Shown one piece after another: positions 1-7,395 of a stretch of DNA of 12,090 nt. The stretch lies in assembly GCA_003451975.1 (NCBI GenBank), contig DMIX01000094.1, forward strand, positions 1 to 12,090, read 5' to 3'. The notes below the pieces were generated by a model. The model made no database searches and was not told the DNA's origin. It saw only the letters and a program-made list of their open reading frames with translations. The DNA is from Propionibacteriaceae bacterium (GTDB lineage Bacteria > Actinomycetota > Actinomycetes > Propionibacteriales > Propionibacteriaceae). Position 1 is the first letter of the stretch. Every line of letters begins with the position of its first letter. A program made the translations under genes and the position numbers.

Positions 1-137
1 AGGACGCGTAGCGTCCGTCTCGAATTGCGCGTGCTCTTCCCTTCGGTTGGTTGAGGAGGACGCGTGGCGTCGGTCTCGAATTGCGCGTGCTCTTCCCTTC
101 GGCTGGTTGAGGAGGACGCGTAGCGTCCGTCTCGAAA
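1..137. repeat. 56-bp direct tandem repeat, about 2.4 copies
   Basis: The unit beginning AGGACGCGTAGCGTCCGTCT recurs at 1, 57 and 113 with an exact 56-bp period. Copies 1 and 2 differ at only a few positions (for example TAGCGTCC versus TGGCGTCG, and GGTTGG versus GGCTGG). The third copy is broken off after CTCGAA near 136, where the sequence changes to ACC. Each unit contains GGTTGAGGAGGACGCG. There is no start codon plus ribosome site, and no protein I recognise in any frame, so I treat the block as non-coding. The array continues past the left edge of the window, so its full copy number is unknown. Confidence 0.9.
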
Positions 138-208
138 CCTCGTGAGTTGGTTTGTGGACTGGTGCCGGCGGTTTCGAGACGCTCACTTCGTTCGCTCCTC
201 AACCAGCC
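101..208. repeat. 39-bp imperfect inverted repeat with 30-bp spacer
   Basis: The left arm 101-139 starts GGCTGGTTGAGGAG and ends CTCGAAACC. The right arm 170-208 starts GGTTTCGAGACG and ends CTCCTCAACCAGCC. Reverse-complementing the right arm aligns it to the left without gaps: the outer 14 and inner 11 positions match and the middle diverges (GACGCGTAGCGTCC versus CGAACGAAGTGAGC). The middle of the left arm is itself palindromic (GGACGCGTAGCGTCC). The result is a large cruciform or hairpin, like dispersed palindromic repeats of actinomycetes. Its function is unknown; it could be a REP-like element or a transcription terminator for a gene left of the window. Confidence 0.8.
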
Positions 209-280
209 GAGGTCGGGGAGTCGTTCGCTCCTCAACCAGCCGAGGTTGGGGAGTCGTTCGCTGCTCAACGAGCCGAAGCC
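188..280. repeat. 33-bp tandem repeat, about 2.8 copies
   Basis: Units starting TCGTTCGCTCCTCAACCAGC begin at 188, 221 and 254, an exact 33-bp period. The third unit is diverged (CTGCTCAACGAGCCGAAG) and ends near 280. Each unit contains the outer part of the right arm of the 101-208 inverted repeat, so the array probably grew by duplication of that arm. Because 33 is a multiple of three, one frame reads as an 11-residue peptide repeat. That is an artefact of the DNA repeat: this stretch lies upstream of the real start at 500. Confidence 0.85.
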
Positions 281-437
281 CGTGCGACGCGGCGCGCAAC
301 GGTGGGAGCATCGGCGGGACCTAATTCATCATGCGGTGGGTTTTACTCGCGTGATTGTGCCGGTCAGTCCGCACCAGTGCGGGTCCGTCGCCCGAGAAAT
401 TGCAGCTCGGCACGCCAAGAGAATTCATCACGGGTGC

Positions 438-466
438 TGGTCACGTGCCGAAATCGGCCCTACTGT
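438..466 (+). promoter_or_regulatory. candidate sigma-70-type promoter for the acyl-CoA synthetase
   Basis: TGGTCA (438-443, four of six matches to TTGACA) is followed after 17 bp by TACTGT (461-466, fitting the actinobacterial -10 form TAnnnT). Transcription would begin near 473, leaving a leader of about 27 nt that contains GGAG at 489-492, seven bases before the ATG at 500. The rest of the 281-499 gap shows no gene. This is pattern matching only. Confidence 0.35.
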
Positions 467-499
467 GTGAGCCACTCTTCCAATGATCGGAGCGCTCCC

Positions 500-2107
500 A
501 TGGAGTATCGCGGCCCGCTGCCGGACATCGACGTCCCCGATGTTGACCTCTACACCCTGCTCTTCGCCGACCTTTCGGACGCCGACTCGGTACGCACCGC
601 CTTCGTGGAGCCCGAAACCGGCTTGAGCCTCAGCTACGGCGAGGTGAAACAGCACACCGACGCCGTTGCCAGCTGGCTGGCAGCCCACGGCGTGGGAACG
701 GGATCGGCGGTTGCCATCGATCTGCCCAACTGCCCGCACTATGCCGCAGCCTTCCACGGCATTGCGCGCACCGGCGCGGCGACCACCCCGGTGAATCCGG
801 CCGCTCTCGCCACCGAGATCGCCCGCCAGCTGCGTGAAACCGGTGCCCGCTATGTCATCACCAATCCGCTGCTGTTGCCGAAGGTCGCTGAGGGTGCCGC
901 TACTGCCGGATTGCCGCCTGAGTCGGTCATCGTGATCGATCCCGTCGAGGGCTCGCCTCACACTGCGTGGGCGCAGGTGTTGCAGACCCCGGTCGACCTG
1001 CCCGAGGTGAGCATTGACCCGGCCACCCACATCGCCTGCATGCCGGTGTCCTCGGGCACCTCCGGCCTGCCGAAGATCGTCATGCTCAGCCATCGCAATC
1101 TGGTTGCGAATCTGCTGCAGTTCAACGAGGTGCTGGCCTCCTTCGGCGATGACAACTCCATCGTCGCCTTCCTGCCCTACAGCCACATCTACGGCATGAC
1201 CACCAATCTCAACTACGGGCTGCTGCGCCACTTCACCCAATACACGATGTCGGGCTTTGCACCGCAGGCGTTCTTGGAGATCATCGGGCGCTACCGGCCG
1301 TCCATGCTGTTCGTGGTACCGCCGGTGGCAGCTTTCCTGGCCAAGCATCCGGCCGTGGAGTCAGTGCCGTGGGACAGCGTGAAGCTGATCGTCTCCGGGG
1401 CCGCACCCCTGGACGGCACGGTCGGGGAGGCCATGCAAACCCGACTCAACACCCGCGTGGTGCAGGGCTACGGGATGACGGAACTCTCCCCGGTCACCCA
1501 CGTCATTCCACCCGAGCGGCGCGACATCGACTTGGGCACCATCGGGCTGGCCATCCCCAATGTTCGCTTCCGGGTCGTCGACCCCGAAACCGGCCAGGAC
1601 GTCGCGGTGCCCGCCGAAGGCCTCAGTGAGCCCGGCGAGCTGTGGTGCACCGGACCCAACGCGATGCTGGGCTACCTCGGAGTGCCGCGCGACGCCGACG
1701 CCGTCCTGGATGCCGACGGCTGGGTGCACACCGGCGACCTGGTGCGGGTTGATGCCGAAGGCGTGGTGCGCATCGTTGATCGGATCAAGGAGTTGATCAA
1801 GCGCCGTGGCTTCCAGGTGGCCCCAGCCGAACTCGAGGCGCTGCTGTGTTCGCATTCGGCGGTCGCCGACGCCGGGGTGCTCGGTATCGCCGCCAGCACC
1901 GCCGGGGAGCAGATCCCGCACGCGTTAGTGCAGTTACGCGAGGGCGCCGAGGTCAATTCGCGCGAACTGATCGGGTGGGTCTCCGACCAGGTCGCCAGCT
2001 ACAAGCGACTCGGCGGAGTGACCTTCGTGGCGAAGGTGCCGCGCTCGGCAGCGGGAAAGATCCTGCGACGGGAACTCCCTGCCCTTGTGGAGGTCGGCAA
2101 GCGGTAG
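500..2107 (+). CDS. acyl-CoA synthetase / 4-coumarate:CoA ligase-type AMP-forming ligase
   Basis: This 535-residue protein of the ANL superfamily should activate a carboxylic acid with ATP to an acyl-adenylate and transfer it to coenzyme A in the cytoplasm. The motifs are complete and in order: phosphate-binding loop SSGTSGLPK (residues 184-192), GYGMTE (323-328), the HTGDL motif whose Asp413 should bind the ribose (410-414), the hinge region DRIKELIKRRGFQVAP, and the catalytic lysine in SAAGKILRRE (Lys520). Length is normal for 4CL/long-chain acyl-CoA ligases. I chose the ATG at 500 because GGAG lies seven bases upstream and the family N-terminus fits. The open frame extends to about 152, but there it translates the tandem repeats. 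The substrate cannot be read from sequence: aromatic, medium- or long-chain acids are all possible. It is followed by a mannosyltransferase gene after 122 bp. Confidence 0.9.
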   Translation: MEYRGPLPDIDVPDVDLYTLLFADLSDADSVRTAFVEPETGLSLSYGEVKQHTDAVASWLAAHGVGTGSAVAIDLPNCPHYAAAFHGIARTGAATTPVNPAALATEIARQLRETGARYVITNPLLLPKVAEGAATAGLPPESVIVIDPVEGSPHTAWAQVLQTPVDLPEVSIDPATHIACMPVSSGTSGLPKIVMLSHRNLVANLLQFNEVLASFGDDNSIVAFLPYSHIYGMTTNLNYGLLRHFTQYTMSGFAPQAFLEIIGRYRPSMLFVVPPVAAFLAKHPAVESVPWDSVKLIVSGAAPLDGTVGEAMQTRLNTRVVQGYGMTELSPVTHVIPPERRDIDLGTIGLAIPNVRFRVVDPETGQDVAVPAEGLSEPGELWCTGPNAMLGYLGVPRDADAVLDADGWVHTGDLVRVDAEGVVRIVDRIKELIKRRGFQVAPAELEALLCSHSAVADAGVLGIAASTAGEQIPHALVQLREGAEVNSRELIGWVSDQVASYKRLGGVTFVAKVPRSAAGKILRRELPALVEVGKR

Positions 2108-2140
2108 CGCATGTGCTCGTCGAGGTAGCGGCAAACAGCA

Positions 2141-2150
2141 GGTGATCACC
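2141..2150. promoter_or_regulatory. 10-bp perfect palindrome GGTGATCACC
   Basis: The perfect palindrome GGTGATCACC lies in the 122-bp gap between the ligase stop and the glycosyltransferase start, about 80 bp before the latter. It could be an operator half-pair or chance. Its stem is too short and lacks a T run, so it is not a convincing terminator. I see no better promoter in this gap. Confidence 0.25.
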
Positions 2151-2229
2151 AGGCGGCAGTCTGGGGAATCTTCGCTTCCGAGGCGTCCAATCGCATCGGT
2201 GGCGGTGTTTTGCCCAGCAAGCTGGGGCT

Positions 2230-3351
2230 GTGCGAGTCGCAGTCGTTTCTGAATCTGACCTGGCCCACACCAACGGCGTCACCAACTCGGTGCTTCGGGT
2301 TGAGGAGGAACTGCAGCGCGCAGGCCACCAAACCCTGATCATCGCTCCAGACTCCGATGGGGGCACCCCGGTACCCGGTGAGGGCACCTTGTCGTTCGCC
2401 ATTCCCAGCTATCCGCAGGTGCGGCTCGGCCTGGCCCGAAGCACCCGGCTGGAGGGGATCCTGGCCGATTTCGGGGCCGATGTCGTGCACCTGGCGTCGC
2501 CTTTTGTACTGGGCTGGCAGGCACTGGCCGCCGCGCGACGGCTCCAACTGCCCACGGTGGCGGTGTACCAAACTGACATGCGCGCCTACGCCCAGCGCTA
2601 TGGCTGGGCCGGTGCCACAGCCCTGGTGGAGGCCCACCTGCGGCGTCTGCACGACCGGGCCACCCTGAACCTGGTGCCCTCTCAGCATTCGCTGCAGCAA
2701 TTGCAGGAACTCGGGGTCACCGAACTGCACCTGTGGCGTCGCGGCGTTGATCTGGTTCGATTCGACCCGCAGCGCCGCAGCGAATGCTGGCGCCAGCAGG
2801 TAGCGCCCGGCAAGCTCATCGTCGGCTACGTCGGACGCCTCGCCCCCGAGAAGCAGGTCGAGGATTTGCGAGTGCTCACCGACCTTCCCGGAGTGCAACT
2901 GGTGGTGGTCGGTGACGGACCCAGCCGCGCCGGACTGGAGAAGCTGCTACCTGGGGCCCACTTCACCGGTCGGCTGAGCGGCATCGAACTCGCCGAGGCC
3001 CTGGCGAGTTTCGACGTGTTCGTCCACACCGGCGAAAGCGAAACCTTCGGTCAGACCATCCAAGAGGCACACGCCAGTGGAGTTCCGGTCGTTGCGACCG
3101 GGGTTGGCGGACCTCTCGATCTGGTGCACTCCAGCTTCGACGGCTGGCTGTACCGTCCCGGTGACCTCGCCGATCTGCGTCGTCGTGTGGCCGACCTGAT
3201 CGGCGACAATGCCAAGCGCCGCGCCTTCGCCGAAGCTGCCTGGCAGGGGGTTCAGGGACGCAGCTGGTCGGCGCTCACTGCGGAGCTGATCGAGCATTAC
3301 CGGCGCGCCATCATGATGCAACGCGCAGCAACCGCCGGCAGCCGTGGCTGA
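2230..3351 (+). CDS. mgtA: GT4 glycosyltransferase, MgtA-like GDP-mannose-dependent alpha-mannosyltransferase
   Basis: This 373-residue GT-B fold enzyme resembles, from memory, mycobacterial MgtA, which moves mannose from GDP-mannose to a glycolipid acceptor at the inner face of the membrane. Shared landmarks are the N-terminus MRVAVVSES...NGVTNSVLRVEE (nucleotide-sugar fold glycine at 16), VVHLASPFVLG, TVAVYQTDM, the donor-binding VGRLAPEK with Arg203 and Lys208, and the GT4 E(x7)E signature ESETFGQTIQE (Glu271 and Glu279), followed by GVPVVATGVGGP. Length matches the family. The GTG at 2230 is chosen because it gives exactly the family N-terminus, though the ribosome site is weak (purine-rich AGCTGGGG). 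The acceptor could be glucuronosyl-diacylglycerol, a phosphatidylinositol mannoside or another lipid. The symbol is given by resemblance; related GT4 enzymes such as PimB are harder to exclude. It may share a transcript with the ligase upstream. Confidence 0.8.
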   Translation: MRVAVVSESDLAHTNGVTNSVLRVEEELQRAGHQTLIIAPDSDGGTPVPGEGTLSFAIPSYPQVRLGLARSTRLEGILADFGADVVHLASPFVLGWQALAAARRLQLPTVAVYQTDMRAYAQRYGWAGATALVEAHLRRLHDRATLNLVPSQHSLQQLQELGVTELHLWRRGVDLVRFDPQRRSECWRQQVAPGKLIVGYVGRLAPEKQVEDLRVLTDLPGVQLVVVGDGPSRAGLEKLLPGAHFTGRLSGIELAEALASFDVFVHTGESETFGQTIQEAHASGVPVVATGVGGPLDLVHSSFDGWLYRPGDLADLRRRVADLIGDNAKRRAFAEAAWQGVQGRSWSALTAELIEHYRRAIMMQRAATAGSRG

Positions 3352-3477
3352 ACGTCGGTCGTTGGTTGGGCTCGTCGCTCTGATGGCTGGTGGGCCGTGG
3401 CTGCATTGAATTCCCGCTCACAGCCGAAGCCGCGCTGATATCGTCGAAGCGGCCCATTCTTCACCCGAAGGAGCACT

Positions 3478-4158
3478 GTGACAGGCTTCTTGGAGTTCGT
3501 TGGGAACCTCTTCGCGACGATCGGCATGGTCCTCGGAATGGATTCTTCCCAGGCCGCATGGTTCGAGTCGCTACCGGATAAAAGCGCGATCGCAATCACT
3601 ATTGCGGTGCTCGCCGGAGTCTCCACCCTGATTGGCAACAGTGTGGTGCTGTTCATCAACCGAGTGCGCGGGTGGCGCTTCGCCGTCACCCTGTTGCTCA
3701 ACGGGGTCGCGATGGTGCTAATCTACATCGTGCAGGCGTTGGTCATCGTGCTGGTCGCGCCGCCGATAGTTGGCGGCGATGGGCCCGGCACGTGGATCGT
3801 GGTGCGCTCAGTCATGCTGTCCAGCGCCCCTTTGGTCTTTGGTTTCCTGGTGCTCATCCCGTACCTCGGGCCAGCGATCGGGCGGGTGTTGCAGGCCTGG
3901 AGCGTGGTGGCGCTGTGGGCCGTGGTCGCTGTCGTCTTCGTCACCGATGTGGGGCACGCCTTGGTGGTCACCTTGATCGGCTGGGGAGTGATGCAACTCG
4001 CATCGTGGGGCCTGTCGCGTCCGATGAAGTGGATCGGCGACAGGATCTGGCAACTCATCTCCGGCAAGCCGTCGATGCTTAGTGGCACCGATTTGCTCAG
4101 CGGCGACTTCTTCATTCCGTTGGACGGCGGATTCGTCGCCAAGGAGGCCCGGCGATGA
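3478..4158 (+). CDS. small polytopic membrane protein, possibly Yip1-like
   Basis: This 226-residue integral membrane protein starts at GTG 3478, behind AAGGAG (3468-3473) at a short four-base spacing. An amphipathic N-terminus of about 35 residues is followed by hydrophobic segments near residues 38-60, 68-94, 107-133 and 140-175 (about five helices). The C-terminal tail of about 45 residues is soluble (SGTDLLSGDFFIPLDGG). The pattern 'RSVMLSSAPLVFGFLVLIPYLGPAIG', shown here in part only as SSAPLVFGFLVLIPYLG, with a following W-rich helix pair, resembles Yip1-domain proteins, but this is a judgement from appearance. Its stop overlaps the next gene's start in ATGA (4155-4158), so translation is coupled and the two products probably work together at the membrane. 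No catalytic motif is visible. Confidence 0.75.
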   Translation: MTGFLEFVGNLFATIGMVLGMDSSQAAWFESLPDKSAIAITIAVLAGVSTLIGNSVVLFINRVRGWRFAVTLLLNGVAMVLIYIVQALVIVLVAPPIVGGDGPGTWIVVRSVMLSSAPLVFGFLVLIPYLGPAIGRVLQAWSVVALWAVVAVVFVTDVGHALVVTLIGWGVMQLASWGLSRPMKWIGDRIWQLISGKPSMLSGTDLLSGDFFIPLDGGFVAKEARR

Positions 4159-5111
4159 TCTCGGGAATCCTCATCGGAATCGGCGTCTTCGTGCTGCTGG
4201 CACTGGCCGTGGCACCGCTGGATGCGTTGGGCTGGTGGTCTCGCGAAGGTGCCGACGAAGCCGCCGAGTTGGTCACCGAGCTCCATGAGGAACAGGCGAT
4301 CGACACGATCACTGACTACGACCAGTATGTCGTCTATCTGTCCGGGATCGGTGCCATCGACGGACGCTCGGTTCCTGCCGAGGAGGAGCCACTCATCGCC
4401 GCGATCGGCGACATCCCCGGGGTTTGTCTGATCCGTGACGTGTTTCCCTACTCGGTGGAGAACAAGAGCCTCACTGGGCAGCGTCCGCTGGCGTGGCTGT
4501 GGAAATGGATCGAGAAGCTCCGCTTCAAGAACCCCGAGTCGCTGGCAGGCATGCTCATCAACGGCCGCAACGCCGCCCAACTCTTCGTCAGCGCCGATCG
4601 GCGCTACGGCCCTACCTACAACATCGGCACCGCTCGGGAGGTATTCGAAGCGTTGTTGCGTAACGGGTATCCGTTCGACAGCGGCAAACCGGTGACCCTG
4701 GTCGGATTCAGTGGTGGTGCTCAGATCTCCATCGGGGCGGCGAGCTATCTAGGCATGAGTGACATTCCGATTCGGGTGGTGTCCATCGGCGGCATGATGA
4801 GCGACGATCCCGGGCTGAATCGGGTGGAGCAGGTCTGGCATCTGCGCGGCACCAAGGACATCTTCGAGAAGCTCGGTGGCGTCATGTTCGCCGGTCGCTG
4901 GCCGCACGCCGTCTTCTCGCCGTGGAGCGACGCTCTTGCCCAAGGTCGTATCACCATCTACGACCTCGGCCCGATTAACCACAACGCCAAGGCCCACTAC
5001 TTCGACCCCAACACTTTCTCCGAACAAGACGGCCGCAGCTACCTACAGATCACCATCGACGCCGTCGTCGCCGTCCTCACCGACCAGCCGGTACGTACCG
5101 TAACCAGCTAG
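4155..5111 (+). CDS. membrane-anchored alpha/beta-hydrolase-like protein
   Basis: This 318-residue protein begins with one hydrophobic helix (residues 2-22, ISGILIGIGVFVLLALAVA) that probably anchors it. The body has alpha/beta-hydrolase traits: the strand TLVGF leading into the nucleophile elbow GFSGGA (candidate Ser186), a later loop GTKD (Asp235) at a plausible acid position, and NHNAKAHYF near the C-terminus, with His276 or His281 as the candidate catalytic base. This ordering matches the Ser-Asp-His triad, but the family was not identified and the residues are inferred from spacing. A VCLIRDVFPYS segment and a central Trp-rich stretch (AWLWKWIEK) are unusual. It is translationally coupled (ATGA) to the membrane protein before it. 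The substrate could be a lipid, ester or peptide. The gene ends 36 bp before a strong hairpin. Confidence 0.7.
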   Translation: MISGILIGIGVFVLLALAVAPLDALGWWSREGADEAAELVTELHEEQAIDTITDYDQYVVYLSGIGAIDGRSVPAEEEPLIAAIGDIPGVCLIRDVFPYSVENKSLTGQRPLAWLWKWIEKLRFKNPESLAGMLINGRNAAQLFVSADRRYGPTYNIGTAREVFEALLRNGYPFDSGKPVTLVGFSGGAQISIGAASYLGMSDIPIRVVSIGGMMSDDPGLNRVEQVWHLRGTKDIFEKLGGVMFAGRWPHAVFSPWSDALAQGRITIYDLGPINHNAKAHYFDPNTFSEQDGRSYLQITIDAVVAVLTDQPVRTVTS

Positions 5112-5131
5112 CCCCCTCCGTCCCCCTCCGT
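5112..5131. repeat. 10-bp exact direct repeat CCCCCTCCGT
   Basis: CCCCCTCCGT occurs twice head to tail directly after the hydrolase stop codon, making a short pyrimidine-rich tract before the hairpin. A short slippage-type duplication is the simplest view. No function is apparent. Confidence 0.7.
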
Positions 5132-5147
5132 TCTTCGTCCGTGACCT

Positions 5148-5209
5148 TGCGCTCGAAACCGGTTCTTTGCGCCGGAAATTTGAAGCGCAAGGAACAGGTT
5201 TCGAGCGCA
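5148..5209. terminator. long hairpin between convergent genes, likely bidirectional terminator
   Basis: Positions 5148-5172 (TGCGCTCGAAACC...GCGC) pair with 5185-5209 to form a stem of about 25 bp with one G-A mismatch (5161/5196), one G-T pair (5166/5191) and a 12-nt loop. It sits 36 bp after the plus-strand hydrolase gene and 24 bp before the stop of the minus-strand LRR gene, the place for a two-way terminator. There is no clear T run on either side, which is common in high-GC genomes. The stem is far longer than a usual intrinsic terminator, so it may also be a dispersed palindromic repeat co-opted there. Confidence 0.75.
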
Positions 5210-5233
5210 GGGTGGGACGTGGGACGGCGGCGA

Positions 5234-7135
5234 TCAGCGCAGGGTGGACTTCTTCACGCGGAAGGTTTTGGAGTAGACCACGACGGGGCGGCAGCCGGGC
5301 TTGGTGGCTTTGACCCGCAGTTTGTAGCGGGCGCCCACGTCGCGCCGTGTGAGGAAGCCGATGGACACCGGGCCTCTTTCGGTGGTGCCCTTGTAATGGC
5401 GTACGCGCTTACCGTTGCGGTACCACTGGTAGTGGAACACGACCCCGGGGTCCCAGCGGTTGGCGTTGAACCTACCCTCGAGGACCACACCCAACCTGCC
5501 GTCGCGTTTCCGCTTGATGGTGGGGCGAGCCGTGGCGTAGATATCGGCGCTGTGAATGGCCAGGGTGGGGGCCGAACACGCAGTCGTCGTGATGAAGCCG
5601 TCTCGGGAGGCGGTGTAGCAGACGTGAACGCGCGTGCCGACATCGAAAGTGCGGAGCCGATAGGAACGCCCAGCTCCGAGCGAGCCGGCAATCGCTTTGC
5701 CGCCGGAATACCAGCGGAAGCTCCCGGTGTCCGGGTACGGAATCCACGCCGGGTAGGACGAACTCAGGACGCGTCCGACCAGCGGTGCTCCTGCAACTTC
5801 GGGACGGAGCGTCGCTTCGAAGGGCCGGTCAGGGCCCGCGTACTGTGACACTGCAACACGGAAGTTGCCATCGGCGGAGACAGCGGTTCCGGTGTAGGTG
5901 CCTGATTCCGGATAGCTGACGCGACCGGCGTCGCACTGTGTGCTCTGCAGGTAATTCGGGCACAGCCCCGTGCCATCGACTGCTCGTAGGCCAAGGTCGA
6001 AGGGGACGCCGACTGTCGCGGCGGGCGCTTTCAGCGCAGCCTGGTTCAGGGCGTACACCGTTGCGCCATCCGGTAACGGGCTGAGGTCGCGCAGACGATT
6101 GCCGCTCAGCTGGACGGTAGCGTCGGTCGCGACACGGGCCAGGGCGGTCACATCGGAAATGCGGTTGTCCGACAACGCGATGTGTCTCAGATTGATCAGT
6201 TCGGCCAGCGGTGTGAGGTCGCCGATGTCGTTGTTCGCCAGTTCGAGCGTGGTCAACTGCGTTAGGTCGGCCAAGCCTGAGAGGTCATCGACCACCCCGT
6301 TGTTGGCGCGCAGTGTGGTGAGTGAGGTCAGCGCCGTCAACGGATGCAGGTCGCGAAAGCGGCCTTCGCCGATATAGAGCGATGTGAGCCCCGAGAGCCT
6401 TTCCAACCCGCCGAGATCGACGAGGTTGCGCGTCTGGTCGAGCACGAGCGTTGTGACCTGGTCTGCGCTGGGCAACGCGTTCAAGGTGGTGAGAGACGTT
6501 CCCTCAACCCCCAGCATTCGTAGCCTCAGCGGCAGTGTGAGTTCCGGCAGCTGTGGCGTTTTCACCGTGAGGTAGAGCGTGGCCAAATCGGTGAGCTGCG
6601 CGATCGGGGCCATTGATGCCGTGGCAGCAACCTTCAGTCTCAAGCCCCGCAGGTGGCTGAGTTCGGAGAGGAAATCGACGTTCCCGAGCTGCGGTGCATC
6701 CAGGTGCAGGCTTGTGAGTTGAGTCAGCTGGCCAAGCGTCGAACCATCGGTCAGCGTCGTGCTCGCCAACGACAACGTCGTCAGCTTCGGCAGTGTGGTC
6801 AGTGCGGTGAGATTCGACACCGTTGTTGCGGGAAGCGAGACTCGATCGGCGTTAGCCAGGTTTTCCAACCCGGCGAGATTGGCAATAGTGCCGTCACGCG
6901 TCGCTGAGCATGAGATGGATGGGAGTAGCTCGAGGTTTTCGTCGGTGAGTTCGGTCGAAATGTTGTGCGCTTGCAGCTCGTTTTGCACACAGCTTCGAAG
7001 AGCCGGATCGGGGGGGGGCACTGTATTCGCGGCATGGGCAGGCGCAGGTCCGATGCCGAGCATCGCGAAACACAGTGCGATGACAATGAGAATTGGACGC
7101 GTACGTTGTCGTGGCGACCGATGAAACATGCTCAC
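5234..7135 (-). CDS. secreted leucine-rich-repeat protein with C-terminal Ig-like modules
   Basis: This 633-residue exported protein has a signal peptide at 1-35 (basic RSPRQRTR, hydrophobic core ILIVIALCFAMLG, cleavage after AHA). A Cys-containing cap follows, then from about residue 80 to 345 internalin-type leucine-rich repeats of about 22 residues (for example LTTLELANNDIGDLTPLAEL). The rest is beta-rich: one module with FRWYSGGKAI and a last one with YQWYRNGKRV...GARYKLRVKATKPGC, a pattern seen in actinobacterial surface proteins. No LPXTG sorting signal or membrane anchor is visible at the C-terminus (KKSTLR), so it is probably released or held non-covalently. LRRs usually bind proteins or glycans; the partner is unknown. 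GTG at 7135 or ATG at 7129 may start it; neither has a clear ribosome site. A C9 tract on the coding strand encodes Pro40-42. Confidence 0.85.
   Translation of the reverse strand: MSMFHRSPRQRTRPILIVIALCFAMLGIGPAPAHAANTVPPPDPALRSCVQNELQAHNISTELTDENLELLPSISCSATRDGTIANLAGLENLANADRVSLPATTVSNLTALTTLPKLTTLSLASTTLTDGSTLGQLTQLTSLHLDAPQLGNVDFLSELSHLRGLRLKVAATASMAPIAQLTDLATLYLTVKTPQLPELTLPLRLRMLGVEGTSLTTLNALPSADQVTTLVLDQTRNLVDLGGLERLSGLTSLYIGEGRFRDLHPLTALTSLTTLRANNGVVDDLSGLADLTQLTTLELANNDIGDLTPLAELINLRHIALSDNRISDVTALARVATDATVQLSGNRLRDLSPLPDGATVYALNQAALKAPAATVGVPFDLGLRAVDGTGLCPNYLQSTQCDAGRVSYPESGTYTGTAVSADGNFRVAVSQYAGPDRPFEATLRPEVAGAPLVGRVLSSSYPAWIPYPDTGSFRWYSGGKAIAGSLGAGRSYRLRTFDVGTRVHVCYTASRDGFITTTACSAPTLAIHSADIYATARPTIKRKRDGRLGVVLEGRFNANRWDPGVVFHYQWYRNGKRVRHYKGTTERGPVSIGFLTRRDVGARYKLRVKATKPGCRPVVVYSKTFRVKKSTLR
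7010..7018 (-). repeat. nine-base homopolymer (poly-C in the coding strand of the LRR gene)
   Basis: Nine G on the plus strand are nine C in the coding strand, read as the three proline codons 40-42 just downstream of the signal peptide cleavage site. Gain or loss of one C would shift the frame and end synthesis of the mature protein. I saw no longer mononucleotide run while reading the window. Sequencing error in the run length is possible, although nine C keeps the frame open. Confidence 0.9.
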
Positions 7136-7141
7136 TCAGGG

Positions 7142-7171
7142 AAGATAGCAGACGGTGTTCTCCGTTGTCTG
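7142..7171 (-). promoter_or_regulatory. candidate promoter for the LRR gene, possibly leaderless
   Basis: Read on the minus strand, CAGACA (7171-7166, four of six to TTGACA) and TATCTT (7147-7142, form TAnnnT) are 18 bp apart. The -10 is followed by six bases and then the GTG at 7135, so transcription would begin at or beside the start codon. A leaderless message fits the lack of any ribosome site before either start codon. The remainder of the divergent 7136-7395 gap shows no gene, and no good promoter for the plus-strand gene could be picked. Confidence 0.35.
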
Positions 7172-7395
7172 TCCCGTTCTCAACACCCCTTGTAGTCCTT
7201 GCATGGGGCCACCGATAGTGTGCGCCCCAATGGGCTTGCCGACTGAACGCCCAACGTGGTGGCGTTCGTGGGCATGAGGAACGCTCTGCTTGGTGCGCAG
7301 GTGCTCGACCGGTGATCGATTCCGATGGCGGAAACAGTGTTCATTGAACCTCGAGAGTGGCACAATTCAGCCTGGGTACTCAGGTTGGAGTGGCA

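Noticed and set aside
1..280. CRISPR array
   Set aside because: The tandem units are contiguous with no unique spacers of constant length, and no cas genes are in the window.
152..499. In-frame extension of the acyl-CoA ligase by 116 residues with an 11-residue peptide repeat
   Set aside because: It simply translates the 33-bp DNA repeat and the following non-coding leader. The ATG at 500 has a GGAG ribosome site and matches the family N-terminus.
428..1921. Long minus-strand open frames opposite the acyl-CoA ligase
   Set aside because: They are typical high-GC shadows of the strongly supported plus-strand gene, with no recognisable domain or ribosome site.
2146..2898. 250-residue minus-strand open frame opposite the glycosyltransferase
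   Set aside because: It is antisense to a gene with full GT4 motifs. Its protein is His/Gln/Gly-rich without any family feature.
3723..4580. 285-residue minus-strand open frame spanning the membrane protein and hydrolase genes
   Set aside because: It crosses the ATGA junction of two supported genes and reads as low-information sequence.
5141..5848. 235-residue plus-strand open frame starting in the hairpin
   Set aside because: It begins inside the terminator palindrome and is antisense to the C-terminal modules of the LRR protein, with no domain.
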